In this document: one piece after another, positions 29,073 through 38,031 of the stretch
Layout: every line of letters starts with the position of its first letter
Position numbering within the stretch: the first letter of the stretch is position 1
NCBI GenBank assembly: GCA_963726775.1
Contig: CAVSDL010000007.1
Span: 1-64,000, forward strand
DNA from: CAIWHR01 sp963726775
GTDB lineage: Bacteria > Pseudomonadota > Gammaproteobacteria > Burkholderiales > Casimicrobiaceae
DNA: 64,000 nucleotides
Direction of reading: 5' to 3'
Position numbers and translations under genes: made by a program
The notes under the pieces: generated by a model
What the model was told of the DNA's origin: nothing
Database searches by the model: none
The model's input: only the letters and a program-made list of their open reading frames with translations

Positions 29073-31844
29073 ATGAAAAATGGAAATCGCTGGCCTCTCG
29101 CCGCCGCAGCCCTGGTCGCCGTCGCGCTTTCGGGGTGCGGGCAGCACGACCAGGCGGCCGTCGTCGCGTCGGCCAAGGAGTACTACGGGAAGGGCGACTA
29201 CCGGTCCGCTGTCATCCAGCTCAAGAATGCGCTGCAGGACACACCGCAAAACGCCGAGGTGAGGTATTTGCTGGCGAAGGCGATGCTGGACAGCGGCGAT
29301 CCCGCCAGCGCGGAAACGGAAATCCGCAAGGCTCTCGAATTGCAATACCCGGGCGATGAAGCGTTTCCGGTGCTGGCGCAGGCGCTGCTCCGGCAAGGCG
29401 AGTTTCGGAAGGTCGTCGCCGAACTCTCCGACCGCAGACTTGTGAGCGCGCAGGCGCGGGCGGAGGTCCTGACGTCGATCGGACTGGCCCGCCTCGGCCT
29501 GGGAGAAAAGAAGGAAGCGCGCGCCTCGATCGAGGCCGCGCTCGCCGCCAAGCCGGGCGACGTCAAGGCGATGATCGCGCTCGCGCAACTCGCCGCGGCG
29601 GACAACGACGCGGCCACAGCGCTCAAGACCGTCGATGCGGCGCTCGCGCTCGCCCCCGACGATATCCAGGCGCTGCTCCTCAAGGCCGATTTGCAGGTCG
29701 CCCTCAACCGGCTGCCCGACGCCATCCAGACGCTCGAGCGCGTTATCGAGCTGAAACCGAACACGACCGCGGCGCGGTACGCGCTCGTGTCGATCCTGGT
29801 CCGCTCCAGCCAGGTCGACAAGGCTGCGCTCCAGCTCGACGCGATCCGGCAGGCGGCGCCGAAGGACGTGCGCACCTACTACGCCGAAGCCCTGGTCGAA
29901 TTCGCGAAGGGAAACATGCCGGCGGCGCGGGATGCGATCCAGAAGGTCCTGGGCGCTGCTCCCGAACATCTGCCGAGCCTGTTGCTGTCGGGGCTCATCA
30001 ACTTCCAGCTGGGCTCCTATGCCGCCGCCGAGGAGGCGCTGCGAATCGTCGTCGCCAAAGTCCCTGACGACCGAGCCTCCCGACGCGCGCTGGCCGCGAC
30101 GTACCTGCGCACGGGCCGCATCGCGCAGGCGCAGGAGACCATCGAGCCGGCACTGCGAAGCTCCCCTGACGACCCCACGCTGCTGCGGACCGCGGCGGAG
30201 ATCTACCTCGCGTCCAACAATCCCGCCAAGGCCGCCGAACTCTATGAACGGGCGGCGGCGCTGGACAATACGAATCTCGGCGGCCGGGTGCGGCTCGCGC
30301 AGGCGCGACTGGCGTCGGGCGACGCCGCGCGGGCATTCACCGACCTGGAGGCGCTGGTCGAAGCCAATCCGACAATGCAGGCGGCGGATCTGGCGCTGAT
30401 CAGCGCGCATCTGCGGAGGCGCGAGTGGGACAAGGCGCTCCTGGCCACCAACGCACTCGAGAAGAAGCAGCCCGCGAACGCTCTCGTCTACAACATCAAA
30501 GGCGTCGTTTACGTGTCGAAGCGGGATTTCAAGAATGCACGCTCGAGCTTCGACCAGGCGCTGAAGCTCGACCCGGGTTATGTCGGCGCAGCCTACAACC
30601 TCGCCCAACTGGACCTGACCGAGCGCAACGTCGACGGCGCCCGCAAGCGCTTTGACGAGATCCTCGCCAAGGATCCCAAGAACGAACAGGCGCTGCTCTC
30701 CCTGGCCGCGCTGCTGGCGAGCACCAACGCGCCCGTCGCCGACGTCAAGGCAGCGCTGGAGCGAGCCATCACCGCCAATCCCGGCTCCATCCGCGCCCGC
30801 CTCGCGCTGATCAGCTATCTCGGACAGGTAAAGGACATCAAGGGCGCCCTCGCCGCCGCGCAGACGGCACGGTCCGCGATTCCCGACAACGCGCAGATCC
30901 TCGATGCCCTGGGCGCCACGCAACAGGCGGCCGGAGAAATCAACCAGGCGATCGAAACGTTCGCCAGCGTCGCGAAGCTGATGCCGCAAAGCCCCGCGCC
31001 GCTCGTGCGCCTGGCCGGAGCGCAAGCGTCGGCGAAGGATTTCGACGGCGCGATCCGCTCGCTGCGCGCGGCCGTCGAACTCCAGCCCGATCTGCCCGCG
31101 GCGTGGCTTGGAATGGCCAGCATGTATGCCGGATTCAACCGCGTCGACGACGGCATCGCCGAGGCCAGGCGGCTGCAGAAGTCCTATCCCAAGAGCGCCG
31201 CGGGCTACGCGCTGGAAGGAGAACTTCTGATCGTCCAGAAAAAGCCCGCGGAAGCCGCGAAGGCCTTCCGCGAAGGTCTCGCGCGCCAGGCAATTCCGCT
31301 GCTCGCGGTCCGCCTCTACGGCTCGTTGCAGGCATCGGGAAAGCCGGAGGATGCCGCCGCCGCGGCCCGGAAATGGCAAAAGGAGCACCCCAAGGACATC
31401 GTCCTCGCCACCCTCATCGCCCAGCAAAATCTGCTCCGGAAAGACTATAAGTCCGCCGCCACGCAGCTTCGCGGCATACTGGAGATCGACCCCGAAAACG
31501 TCATCGCCCTCAACAATCTCGCGTGGGCAGCGAATGAACTCGGCGATCCGAAGGCCATCGAGTACGCCGAGCACTCGTATCGCCTCGCGCCGAACAGCCC
31601 TGCGAACATCGATACCTACGGCTGGATCCTCGTACAGCGCGGCGACGTCAAACGCGGCGTCGAGCTGCTGCGCAAGGCCTCAGACCTTGCGCCTGCGGAA
31701 ACCGAGATCCGCCTCCATCTGGCAAGGGGACTGCTGAAGGCCGGCGACAAGGTCGCCGCGAAACAGGAACTCGAAACGATTGCCGGACGCACCAATCCGT
31801 CCCCCGCGCGGACGGAAGCGCAACAGCTGCTCAAGGACCTCTGA
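29073..31844 (+). CDS. prsT: XrtA/PEP-CTERM-system TPR lipoprotein PrsT
   Basis: 923 residues from ATG 29073 (an in-frame ATG at 29049 is less likely, as the second start gives a clean signal). Lipoprotein signal with lipobox ALSGCG, Cys22. The rest is an almost continuous TPR solenoid with repeats such as EYYGKGDYRSAVIQLKNALQ, RAITANPGSIRARLALISY and LNNLAWAANELGDPKAIEY. The size matches PrsT of PEP-CTERM systems. It would sit on the periplasmic face of a membrane as a scaffold, perhaps for EPS assembly or sorting. No frameshift over 2.8 kb. Confidence 0.93.
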   Translation: MKNGNRWPLAAAALVAVALSGCGQHDQAAVVASAKEYYGKGDYRSAVIQLKNALQDTPQNAEVRYLLAKAMLDSGDPASAETEIRKALELQYPGDEAFPVLAQALLRQGEFRKVVAELSDRRLVSAQARAEVLTSIGLARLGLGEKKEARASIEAALAAKPGDVKAMIALAQLAAADNDAATALKTVDAALALAPDDIQALLLKADLQVALNRLPDAIQTLERVIELKPNTTAARYALVSILVRSSQVDKAALQLDAIRQAAPKDVRTYYAEALVEFAKGNMPAARDAIQKVLGAAPEHLPSLLLSGLINFQLGSYAAAEEALRIVVAKVPDDRASRRALAATYLRTGRIAQAQETIEPALRSSPDDPTLLRTAAEIYLASNNPAKAAELYERAAALDNTNLGGRVRLAQARLASGDAARAFTDLEALVEANPTMQAADLALISAHLRRREWDKALLATNALEKKQPANALVYNIKGVVYVSKRDFKNARSSFDQALKLDPGYVGAAYNLAQLDLTERNVDGARKRFDEILAKDPKNEQALLSLAALLASTNAPVADVKAALERAITANPGSIRARLALISYLGQVKDIKGALAAAQTARSAIPDNAQILDALGATQQAAGEINQAIETFASVAKLMPQSPAPLVRLAGAQASAKDFDGAIRSLRAAVELQPDLPAAWLGMASMYAGFNRVDDGIAEARRLQKSYPKSAAGYALEGELLIVQKKPAEAAKAFREGLARQAIPLLAVRLYGSLQASGKPEDAAAAARKWQKEHPKDIVLATLIAQQNLLRKDYKSAATQLRGILEIDPENVIALNNLAWAANELGDPKAIEYAEHSYRLAPNSPANIDTYGWILVQRGDVKRGVELLRKASDLAPAETEIRLHLARGLLKAGDKVAAKQELETIAGRTNPSPARTEAQQLLKDL

Positions 31845-31888
31845 AACCGGGCGGTGCCATTCACCCGATTTCGCGAGCTCGATGATTC

Positions 31889-33178
31889 ATGACGCAAGAC
31901 ACCACCATCGCCGTTGTCGGCCTCGGATACGTCGGGCTTCCGCTCGCGGTCGAATTCGGCAAGCGCTATCCGACCATCGGCTTCGATCTGTCGGAACGGA
32001 AGGTGGCTGCCTACCGGGAATTCCGGGACCCGACCGGCGAAGTGACCCGCGAGGAACTCGTGGCGTCGACATTGCTGTCCGTCACCACCGATGCCGCGCA
32101 GCTCCGACAGGCCGACTTCATCGTGGTGGCGGTTCCGACGCCGGTCGACGAGGCGCATCAGCCGGATTTTCGGCCGCTCCTCGGCGCCAGTGAAGCGGTG
32201 GGCCGCAACCTCAAGCGTGGCGCGATCGTGGTGTTCGAGTCGACGGTCTATCCGGGTGCCACCGAAGAGATCTGCGTGCCGGTCATCGAACGGCACTCGG
32301 GAATGACGTGGAAGCGCGATTTCTTCGTCGGCTATTCCCCCGAGCGCATCAACCCCGGCGACCGCGAACACTCGCTCACCCGGATCACCAAAGTCGTCTC
32401 CGGCGACACCCCCGAAACGCTCGAGCGCGTCGCGGCGATCTACGAGAGCATCATCGCGGCCGGCGTGCACCGGGCGAGCGGCATCAAGGTCGCGGAGGCT
32501 GCCAAAGTGATCGAGAACACGCAGCGCGATCTCAACATCGCGCTGATGAACGAGCTCTCGCTCATCTTTCACAAGATCGGCATCGACACGCTGGAAGTGC
32601 TCGAAGCCGCGGGAACCAAGTGGAACTTCCTGCCCTTCCGGCCCGGCCTGGTGGGCGGTCACTGCATCGGTGTCGATCCCTACTACCTGACGCACAAGGC
32701 GGACATGCTGGGCTATCACCCGCAGGTGATCCTCGCCGGGCGCCGCATCAACGACGGCATGGGCAAGTACATCGCCGGAGAGACGGTGAAGCAGATGATC
32801 CAGGCCGGGGTCCACGTCAAGGGCGCGCAGGTCATCGTGCTCGGGCTCACGTTCAAGGAAAACTGCCCGGATCTTCGCAATTCGCGAGTCATCGACGTGA
32901 TCCGCGAGCTCGCCTCGTTCGGTGTGAACGTGCACGTCCACGATCCGATCGCCGATCCTGCCGAAGCGATGCACGAATACGGCGTCACGCTGATCCCTTG
33001 GGCATCCCTGCCGCGGGCGCAGGCGATCGTGGCCGCCGTCGCGCACCAGGAGTTCATGCGGCGCGGCGTCGATGATTTCGTGGCCAGGCTGGAGCCCGGC
33101 GGACTCTACGTCGACGTGAAGAGCCGCGCCAACATGGCGGAGCTGCGGGCCCACGGCATGCGGGTCTGGAGGCTCTGA
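31889..33178 (+). CDS. Nucleotide-sugar 6-dehydrogenase (TviB/WbpA-like)
   Basis: 429 residues from ATG 31889. NAD-binding GLGYVG (11-16), VAVPTPVDEAHQPDF, GYSPERINPGDREHSLTRIT and the catalytic cysteine in GLVGGHCIGVDPYYL (Cys259), then KENCPDLRNSRVIDVIREL. Sequence style matches UDP-N-acetylhexosamine 6-dehydrogenases of Vi-antigen and WbpA type rather than UDP-glucose dehydrogenase. It would make UDP-GlcNAcA or UDP-GalNAcA. Its stop overlaps the start of the epimerase (TGATG). Intact. Confidence 0.92.
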   Translation: MTQDTTIAVVGLGYVGLPLAVEFGKRYPTIGFDLSERKVAAYREFRDPTGEVTREELVASTLLSVTTDAAQLRQADFIVVAVPTPVDEAHQPDFRPLLGASEAVGRNLKRGAIVVFESTVYPGATEEICVPVIERHSGMTWKRDFFVGYSPERINPGDREHSLTRITKVVSGDTPETLERVAAIYESIIAAGVHRASGIKVAEAAKVIENTQRDLNIALMNELSLIFHKIGIDTLEVLEAAGTKWNFLPFRPGLVGGHCIGVDPYYLTHKADMLGYHPQVILAGRRINDGMGKYIAGETVKQMIQAGVHVKGAQVIVLGLTFKENCPDLRNSRVIDVIRELASFGVNVHVHDPIADPAEAMHEYGVTLIPWASLPRAQAIVAAVAHQEFMRRGVDDFVARLEPGGLYVDVKSRANMAELRAHGMRVWRL

Positions 33179-34275
33179 TGCGAAAATCGGGAGCCAAGCC
33201 CGATGCCTGCGCAATAGCGTATGCGCGGCTTCGCGAAAAACCGTCACGCTGGCTGGTGACCGGCAGTGCCGGCTTCATCGGCTCGCACCTGGTCGAGGCA
33301 CTGCTCCGCCTCGGGCAGCGCGTCGTCAGCCTTGACAATTTCGCGACGGGTCACCAAAGCAATCTCGACGAGGTCCGCGCGGCCGTCGGCGACGAGGCCT
33401 GGCGGCGCCACACGTTCATCGAGGCCGACATTGTCGACCTCGCCGCCTGCCGCCGTGCGTGCCAAGGCGTGGACATCGTGTTGCACGAGGCGGCAATTGG
33501 CTCCGTGCCGCGGTCGATCGCGGACCCGGTGCAGACGCACGCCGTGAACGCGACGGGGTTTCTCAGCATGCTCGTCGCGGCCCGCGACGAAGGCGTGCAG
33601 CGGTTCGTCTATGCGGCATCGAGCTCGACCTACGGCGACCATCCTGGATTGCCGAAGGTGGAAGACGCGATCGGTCGCCCGCTCTCTCCCTATGCGGTCA
33701 CCAAGTACGTCGACGAGCTGTATGCCGAGGTTTTCGGCCGATGCTACGGCATGGCGACCATCGGGCTGCGCTATTTCAACGTCTTCGGGTCGCGCCAGGA
33801 TCCCGAAGGCGCCTATGCCGCGGTGATCCCGCGCTGGGTGGCGGCGATGCTGCGCGGCACGCCGATCACGATTTACGGCGACGGTGAAACCACGCGCGAT
33901 TTCTGCTACGTCTCCAACGTGGTGCAGGCCAATCTGCTGGCGGCGACCGTAGGTTCCGACGCCGTGGGCCACGTCTACAACGTCGCGGTGGGCGGGCGCC
34001 TGTCGTTGAACGACCTGTACGGCATCCTGCGCGGATTGGTCGTGGAACGACACCCGCGCCTTCGCGTCCCGCCACCGATCCGCGAGGATTTTCGCGCCGG
34101 CGACGTTCGTCATTCGCAGGCGGACATCGGCAAGGCTCGCCGCCTGCTGGGATACGACCCGACCCACGATACGCGCAGCGGGCTCCGCGACGCCCTGCCG
34201 TGGTACGAAGCACATTCCAGTCCGCCGGACGCAGATCGCCTGGGCGAGATTTCGAACGCGCGCAGCGACTCCTGA
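33178..34275 (+). CDS. NAD-dependent nucleotide-sugar epimerase (WbpP/TviC-like)
   Basis: 365 residues; ATG at 33178 overlaps the dehydrogenase stop. Extended short-chain dehydrogenase fold: VTGSAGFIGSHLVEALL (NAD site, Gly29-Gly35), ASSSTYGDHPGLPKVEDAIG, the catalytic Tyr-x3-Lys in SPYAVTKYVDELYAEVF, and YFNVFGSRQDPEGAYAAVIP. With the preceding dehydrogenase it forms the pair that makes UDP-N-acetylgalactosaminuronic acid in Vi-type pathways, so the EPS is predicted to contain an acidic amino sugar. Order of the two reactions and exact sugar are not provable from sequence. Confidence 0.9.
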   Translation: MRKSGAKPDACAIAYARLREKPSRWLVTGSAGFIGSHLVEALLRLGQRVVSLDNFATGHQSNLDEVRAAVGDEAWRRHTFIEADIVDLAACRRACQGVDIVLHEAAIGSVPRSIADPVQTHAVNATGFLSMLVAARDEGVQRFVYAASSSTYGDHPGLPKVEDAIGRPLSPYAVTKYVDELYAEVFGRCYGMATIGLRYFNVFGSRQDPEGAYAAVIPRWVAAMLRGTPITIYGDGETTRDFCYVSNVVQANLLAATVGSDAVGHVYNVAVGGRLSLNDLYGILRGLVVERHPRLRVPPPIREDFRAGDVRHSQADIGKARRLLGYDPTHDTRSGLRDALPWYEAHSSPPDADRLGEISNARSDS

Positions 34276-34301
34276 CGGCCGGCGTGATCGAAGGGGCAGC
34301 C

Positions 34302-35101
34302 ATGCATGTTTCTGTCGCCATCCTTCACCGCGGTGGTGGCATCGCCATCGCGGTGGCACTTGCCGCAGGGCTTGCTGCCGGAACGGCCGCGGCGCAGAAC
34401 GCGGCTGGCCACGATCGAGCGCGTCAAGGGTTCGATTGTGGCCATCGGAACCTACGAACGCACGCGAACGCCGCCGTTCCAGTTCCGTGGTACGGCATTC
34501 GCCGTGGAGGACGGAACGCTCGTCGTGACCAATGCCCACGTACTGCCGGGAGCGCTCGACACTACGCAAATGGAAACGCTGGGCATCCTCGTCCCTGCGG
34601 CGGGCGGCGACAACGTGCAGTTCAGGGAGGCCCGGCGGCTGGCGGTCGACCCCGGATCGGACCTCGCCGTGCTGAAGATCGGCGGAGCTGCGCTTCCGGC
34701 GCTGCGGCTGCGCAATTCCGACGGAGTGAAGGAAGGCCAGGAATATCCTGTTCACCGGATTCCCGATCGGCTCTGCTCTCGGCGTGTTTCCCGCTACCCA
34801 TCGCGGCATGGTCGCGGCGATTACGCCGATCGCCATCCCGCAGGCACGCTCGACCGACCTCGATCCGAAGACCATTCGGCGCCTGACCACCGGTGCCTTT
34901 CCGATCTTCCAGCTGGATGCGACCGCGTATCCGGGCAACAGCGGCAGCCCGGTCTACGATCCCGAGTCCGGCGAGGTCCTCGGCATCGTCAACATGGTGT
35001 TCGTCAAGGGCACCAAGGAGGCCGTCCTGACGCAACCCAGCGGCATCACGTACGCGGTGCCGTCGAAGTTCCTGCAGGATCTGCTGCAGAAGGCGCGGTG
35101 A
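34302..35101 (+). CDS. Exported trypsin-like serine protease (frameshifted)
   Basis: ATG 34302 is preceded by GAAGGGG and gives a signal peptide (GIAIAVALAAGLAAGTAAAQ). A shift near 34405 joins LATIERVKGSIVAIGTY and the protease core: catalytic His in VVTNAHVLPG, Asp in DPGSDLAVLKIG, a second shift near 34745 into TGFPIGSALGVFPATHRG, and Ser in YPGNSGSPVYDPESGEVLG. Trypsin-family periplasmic protease of about 265 residues, no PDZ domain visible. It ends at 35101 shortly before tRNA-Leu. It may act in envelope quality control; a link to EPS is only positional. Confidence 0.8.
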
Positions 35102-35303
35102 CGCGCGCGGCGCAGTTGACATGCCGTTCCGGGTCCGCCGTCACGCGGCCGACCGATCGGGCCTCGGGAACTCAGGGGTATAGTAGCGACCGCAGCAGAG
35201 TTGCATGACGCCATCGGCGAGACGGCCGGACGAACGCGGCGCAAGCGCTTGGACTTGCAAACGAAAACGAGCGCGAGGCGCCCGTTTCGTGAATGCGGTC
35301 GAA

Positions 35304-35390
35304 TGGTGCCCAGAAGAGGACTCGAACCTCCACAGTGTCGCCACCGCTAGGACCTGAACCTAGTGCGTCTACCAATTCCGCCATCTGGGC
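35304..35390 (-). tRNA. tRNA-Leu(CAG)
   Basis: On the minus strand the 5' GCCCAGA pairs with TCTGGGC before an encoded CCA (35306-35304). The anticodon stem CTAGG/CCTAG encloses the loop TTCAGGT, anticodon CAG. The T-arm GGTTCGAGTCC and a variable arm consistent with a class II tRNA are present. A near-perfect promoter lies just upstream. Confidence 0.95.
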
Positions 35391-35404
35391 GACCGCAACC
35401 GATA

Positions 35405-35433
35405 ATTTTACGTTTCACGTCGTTCCTTGTCAA
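35405..35433 (-). promoter_or_regulatory. Sigma-70 promoter of tRNA-Leu
   Basis: Minus strand: TTGACA (35433-35428), 17 bases, TAAAAT (35410-35405), followed by the tRNA 5' end 14 bases downstream. The -35 box overlaps the TTG codon used here as the start of rnr on the other strand. Confidence 0.8.
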
Positions 35434-37811
35434 AAAAGACACCCTCCGCCAAGTCGTCCCGTTCGCGAGTGTCGACGCCTGCGCCTGATGCGCGGCCAGC
35501 AAGCGCTCGATTGCCCGAGGACCCTGCGCCGACGCCCATGCCGGCGGTCAGGCGCCGCGTGGCCGACGACGCCGGCGAATTGCCGGCCGAGCGATCGTCG
35601 CGCCGCCGCAGCGGCGACATCGATCCCGAGCTGCTGCCTTCGCGGGCTGCAATCCTCGAAGCCCTGCGCGAGGCGGGCGTGCCGATGCCGCCAGCCGAGC
35701 TCGTGCGCACGATGGCGGTCGACAAGCGCGCGCGCGACGCCTTTCTCGGCCGCGTCGACGCCATGCAGCGCGACGGCCAGTTGCTGGTGAACCGCAAGGG
35801 CGAGCTCTGCGTCGTCGCGAAACTCGACTTCGTCACCGGGACCGTGCAGGGCCATCCGGACGGCTTCGGATTCCTCCTGCCCGACGACGGGTCGGCCGAC
35901 CTCTTCCTCAACCCGGCCGAGATGCACAAGGTGCTGCATGGCGACCGGGCGACGTCGCGGCGCAGCGGCACCGATAAACGCGGCCGCCCCGAAGGCAAGA
36001 TCGTCGACGTCCTCGAACGCGCCAATCGCACGATCGTCGGCCGGCTCTACGAGGAACGCGGCATCACGTTCGTCGTCGCCGAGAATCGCAGGATCAACCA
36101 GGACCTGCTGGTGCCCCCGGCCGAGCGGGGCGGCGCCCAATCCGGCGATGTCGTCGTCGTCGAGGTCGTCGAGCATCCGTCGCCGCAGCGCGAAGCCATC
36201 GCCCGCGTCGTCGAAGTGCTCGGCTCCTACACGGACCCCGGCATGGAGATCGAGATCGCGCTGCGCAAGCACGACTTGCCGCACGAATTCACGCTCGCGG
36301 CGCGCAAGCAGGCGGACAAGCTGCCCAGGGACGTGAGCGAGGCCGATCGGAAAGGCCGGACCGACGTTACCGGCCTGGCGCTGGTCACGATCGACGGCGA
36401 GACGGCGAAGGATTTCGACGACGCCGTCTATTGCGAACGCAAAGGCAAGGGCTTCCGCGTACTCGTCGCGATCGCCGATGTCTCGCATTACGTGCGCGAC
36501 GGCGACGGGCTCGACCACGACGCACGCGATCGCGGCACCTCCGTCTATTTTCCGCGCCGCGTGATCCCGATGCTGCCCGAGGCGCTGTCGAACGAGCTCT
36601 GCTCGCTCAAGGCGAACGTGGACCGGCTGTGCATGGTCTGCGAAATGGAAGTCGGCGCGACAGGTGCGATCAAGCAGTACAAGTTCTACCCGGCCGTGAT
36701 GCATTCGCGCGCGCGCCTCACCTACACGCAGGTGTGGAATTGGCTCTCCGATCCGAAAGGTGCGCCGCGCGAGGCGAAGCCGCTGCTGCCGCATCTTTCC
36801 GATCTCTATGCGCTCTACCACGTGTTGAAGGAAGCGCGCGAGGCCCGCGGCGCGATCGACTTCGATACTGTCGAAATGCAACTCGAATTCGACGTGCGGG
36901 GCAAGATCGTCCGCATCGTGCCGGTCGTGCGCAACGACGCGCACAAGCTGATCGAGGAATGCATGCTCGCGGCCAACGTCTGCACGGCCGAGTTCCTCGC
37001 CCTGCACAAGCACCCCGCGCTGTACCGCGTGCACGAGGGTCCGACGCCCGAAAAGCTCGCGGCACTCCGTGATTTTCTCGCGAGCAGCGCCCTCTCGCTA
37101 CCCGGCGGCGACGACCCCACCGCATCCGACTATGCGGCGCTCCTGCTGCGGATCAAGGACCGCCCCGACTATGGACTGCTGCAGACGGTGCTGCTGCGTT
37201 CGCTGCAGCAGGCGCGGTACCGCCCCGACAACGTCGGCCACTTCGGCCTTTCGTACCCGGCCTACGCGCATTTCACATCACCGATCCGGCGCTATCCGGA
37301 TCTCCTCGTCCATCGCGCGATCAAGGCGGTGCTGGCGAAGCGGGAGTACAAGCCCTCGGCCGCGTCCTGGGCCGCGCTGGGCGAGCATTGCTCGTTCACC
37401 GAGCGCCGCGCGGACGACGCGACCCGCGACGTCGAAAATTGGCTGAAGTGCTACTTCATGCAGGACAAGGTGGGCGAGACGTTCGGCGGCACGATCAGCG
37501 GCGTCACGAGCTTCGGCATCTTCGTGACGCTCGACGAGCTGAACATCGACGGGCTCGTCCACGTCACCGAGCTGGGACGCGATTATTTCCATTTCGACGC
37601 CGGGCGCCACGCGATGATCGGAGAGCGCAGCGGCCGCGTGTACCAGCTCGCCAGCCGCGTGCGCGTGAAGGTTGCGCGCGTCGATCTCGAGACGACCAAG
37701 ATCGACTTCATGCTGGCGGACGACACCGCTCCGATCGCGCCGCCGCGGCCGAGCTACAGCGAGCCCCTGGCGCGAGGCGATCGCGAGCGCAAGCCCAGAT
37801 CGAAACGCTGA
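35427..37811 (+). CDS. rnr: Ribonuclease R
   Basis: Up to 794 residues from TTG 35427. The basic N-terminal extension precedes a winged-helix-like segment (LPSRAAILEALREAGVPMPP), cold-shock-type domains (GTVQGHPDGFGFLLPDDGSA), the RNB catalytic domain with the acidic cluster DGETAKDFDDAVY, AHFTSPIRRYPDLLVHRAI, and a C-terminal S1 domain (GGTISGVTSFGIFVTLDEL). It degrades structured RNA 3'-5' in the cytoplasm. The start is uncertain: TTG has no good ribosome site and overlaps the tRNA promoter; ATG 35538 also keeps all domains. Intact. Confidence 0.93.
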   Translation: MSKKTPSAKSSRSRVSTPAPDARPASARLPEDPAPTPMPAVRRRVADDAGELPAERSSRRRSGDIDPELLPSRAAILEALREAGVPMPPAELVRTMAVDKRARDAFLGRVDAMQRDGQLLVNRKGELCVVAKLDFVTGTVQGHPDGFGFLLPDDGSADLFLNPAEMHKVLHGDRATSRRSGTDKRGRPEGKIVDVLERANRTIVGRLYEERGITFVVAENRRINQDLLVPPAERGGAQSGDVVVVEVVEHPSPQREAIARVVEVLGSYTDPGMEIEIALRKHDLPHEFTLAARKQADKLPRDVSEADRKGRTDVTGLALVTIDGETAKDFDDAVYCERKGKGFRVLVAIADVSHYVRDGDGLDHDARDRGTSVYFPRRVIPMLPEALSNELCSLKANVDRLCMVCEMEVGATGAIKQYKFYPAVMHSRARLTYTQVWNWLSDPKGAPREAKPLLPHLSDLYALYHVLKEAREARGAIDFDTVEMQLEFDVRGKIVRIVPVVRNDAHKLIEECMLAANVCTAEFLALHKHPALYRVHEGPTPEKLAALRDFLASSALSLPGGDDPTASDYAALLLRIKDRPDYGLLQTVLLRSLQQARYRPDNVGHFGLSYPAYAHFTSPIRRYPDLLVHRAIKAVLAKREYKPSAASWAALGEHCSFTERRADDATRDVENWLKCYFMQDKVGETFGGTISGVTSFGIFVTLDELNIDGLVHVTELGRDYFHFDAGRHAMIGERSGRVYQLASRVRVKVARVDLETTKIDFMLADDTAPIAPPRPSYSEPLARGDRERKPRSKR

Positions 37812-38031
37812 CCTGGAACGTTCCACACGCGGCCGGTACGATGCGTGGCGCGGGCATCGATGCCGCCTGATCGCGCGGCGGAAGCGATCATGTTAATCAT
37901 ATGAAACAACACGCTAGACGCACCTTTGCTCGTTTGTGTGCAGTGCAGCAAAACGGCGTGTACACTGGTAAAATGAGGTCGTGAAAGACCAGCCCACGAC
38001 CGCGGCGACAGGCCGCGGTACGCTTCCGTTC

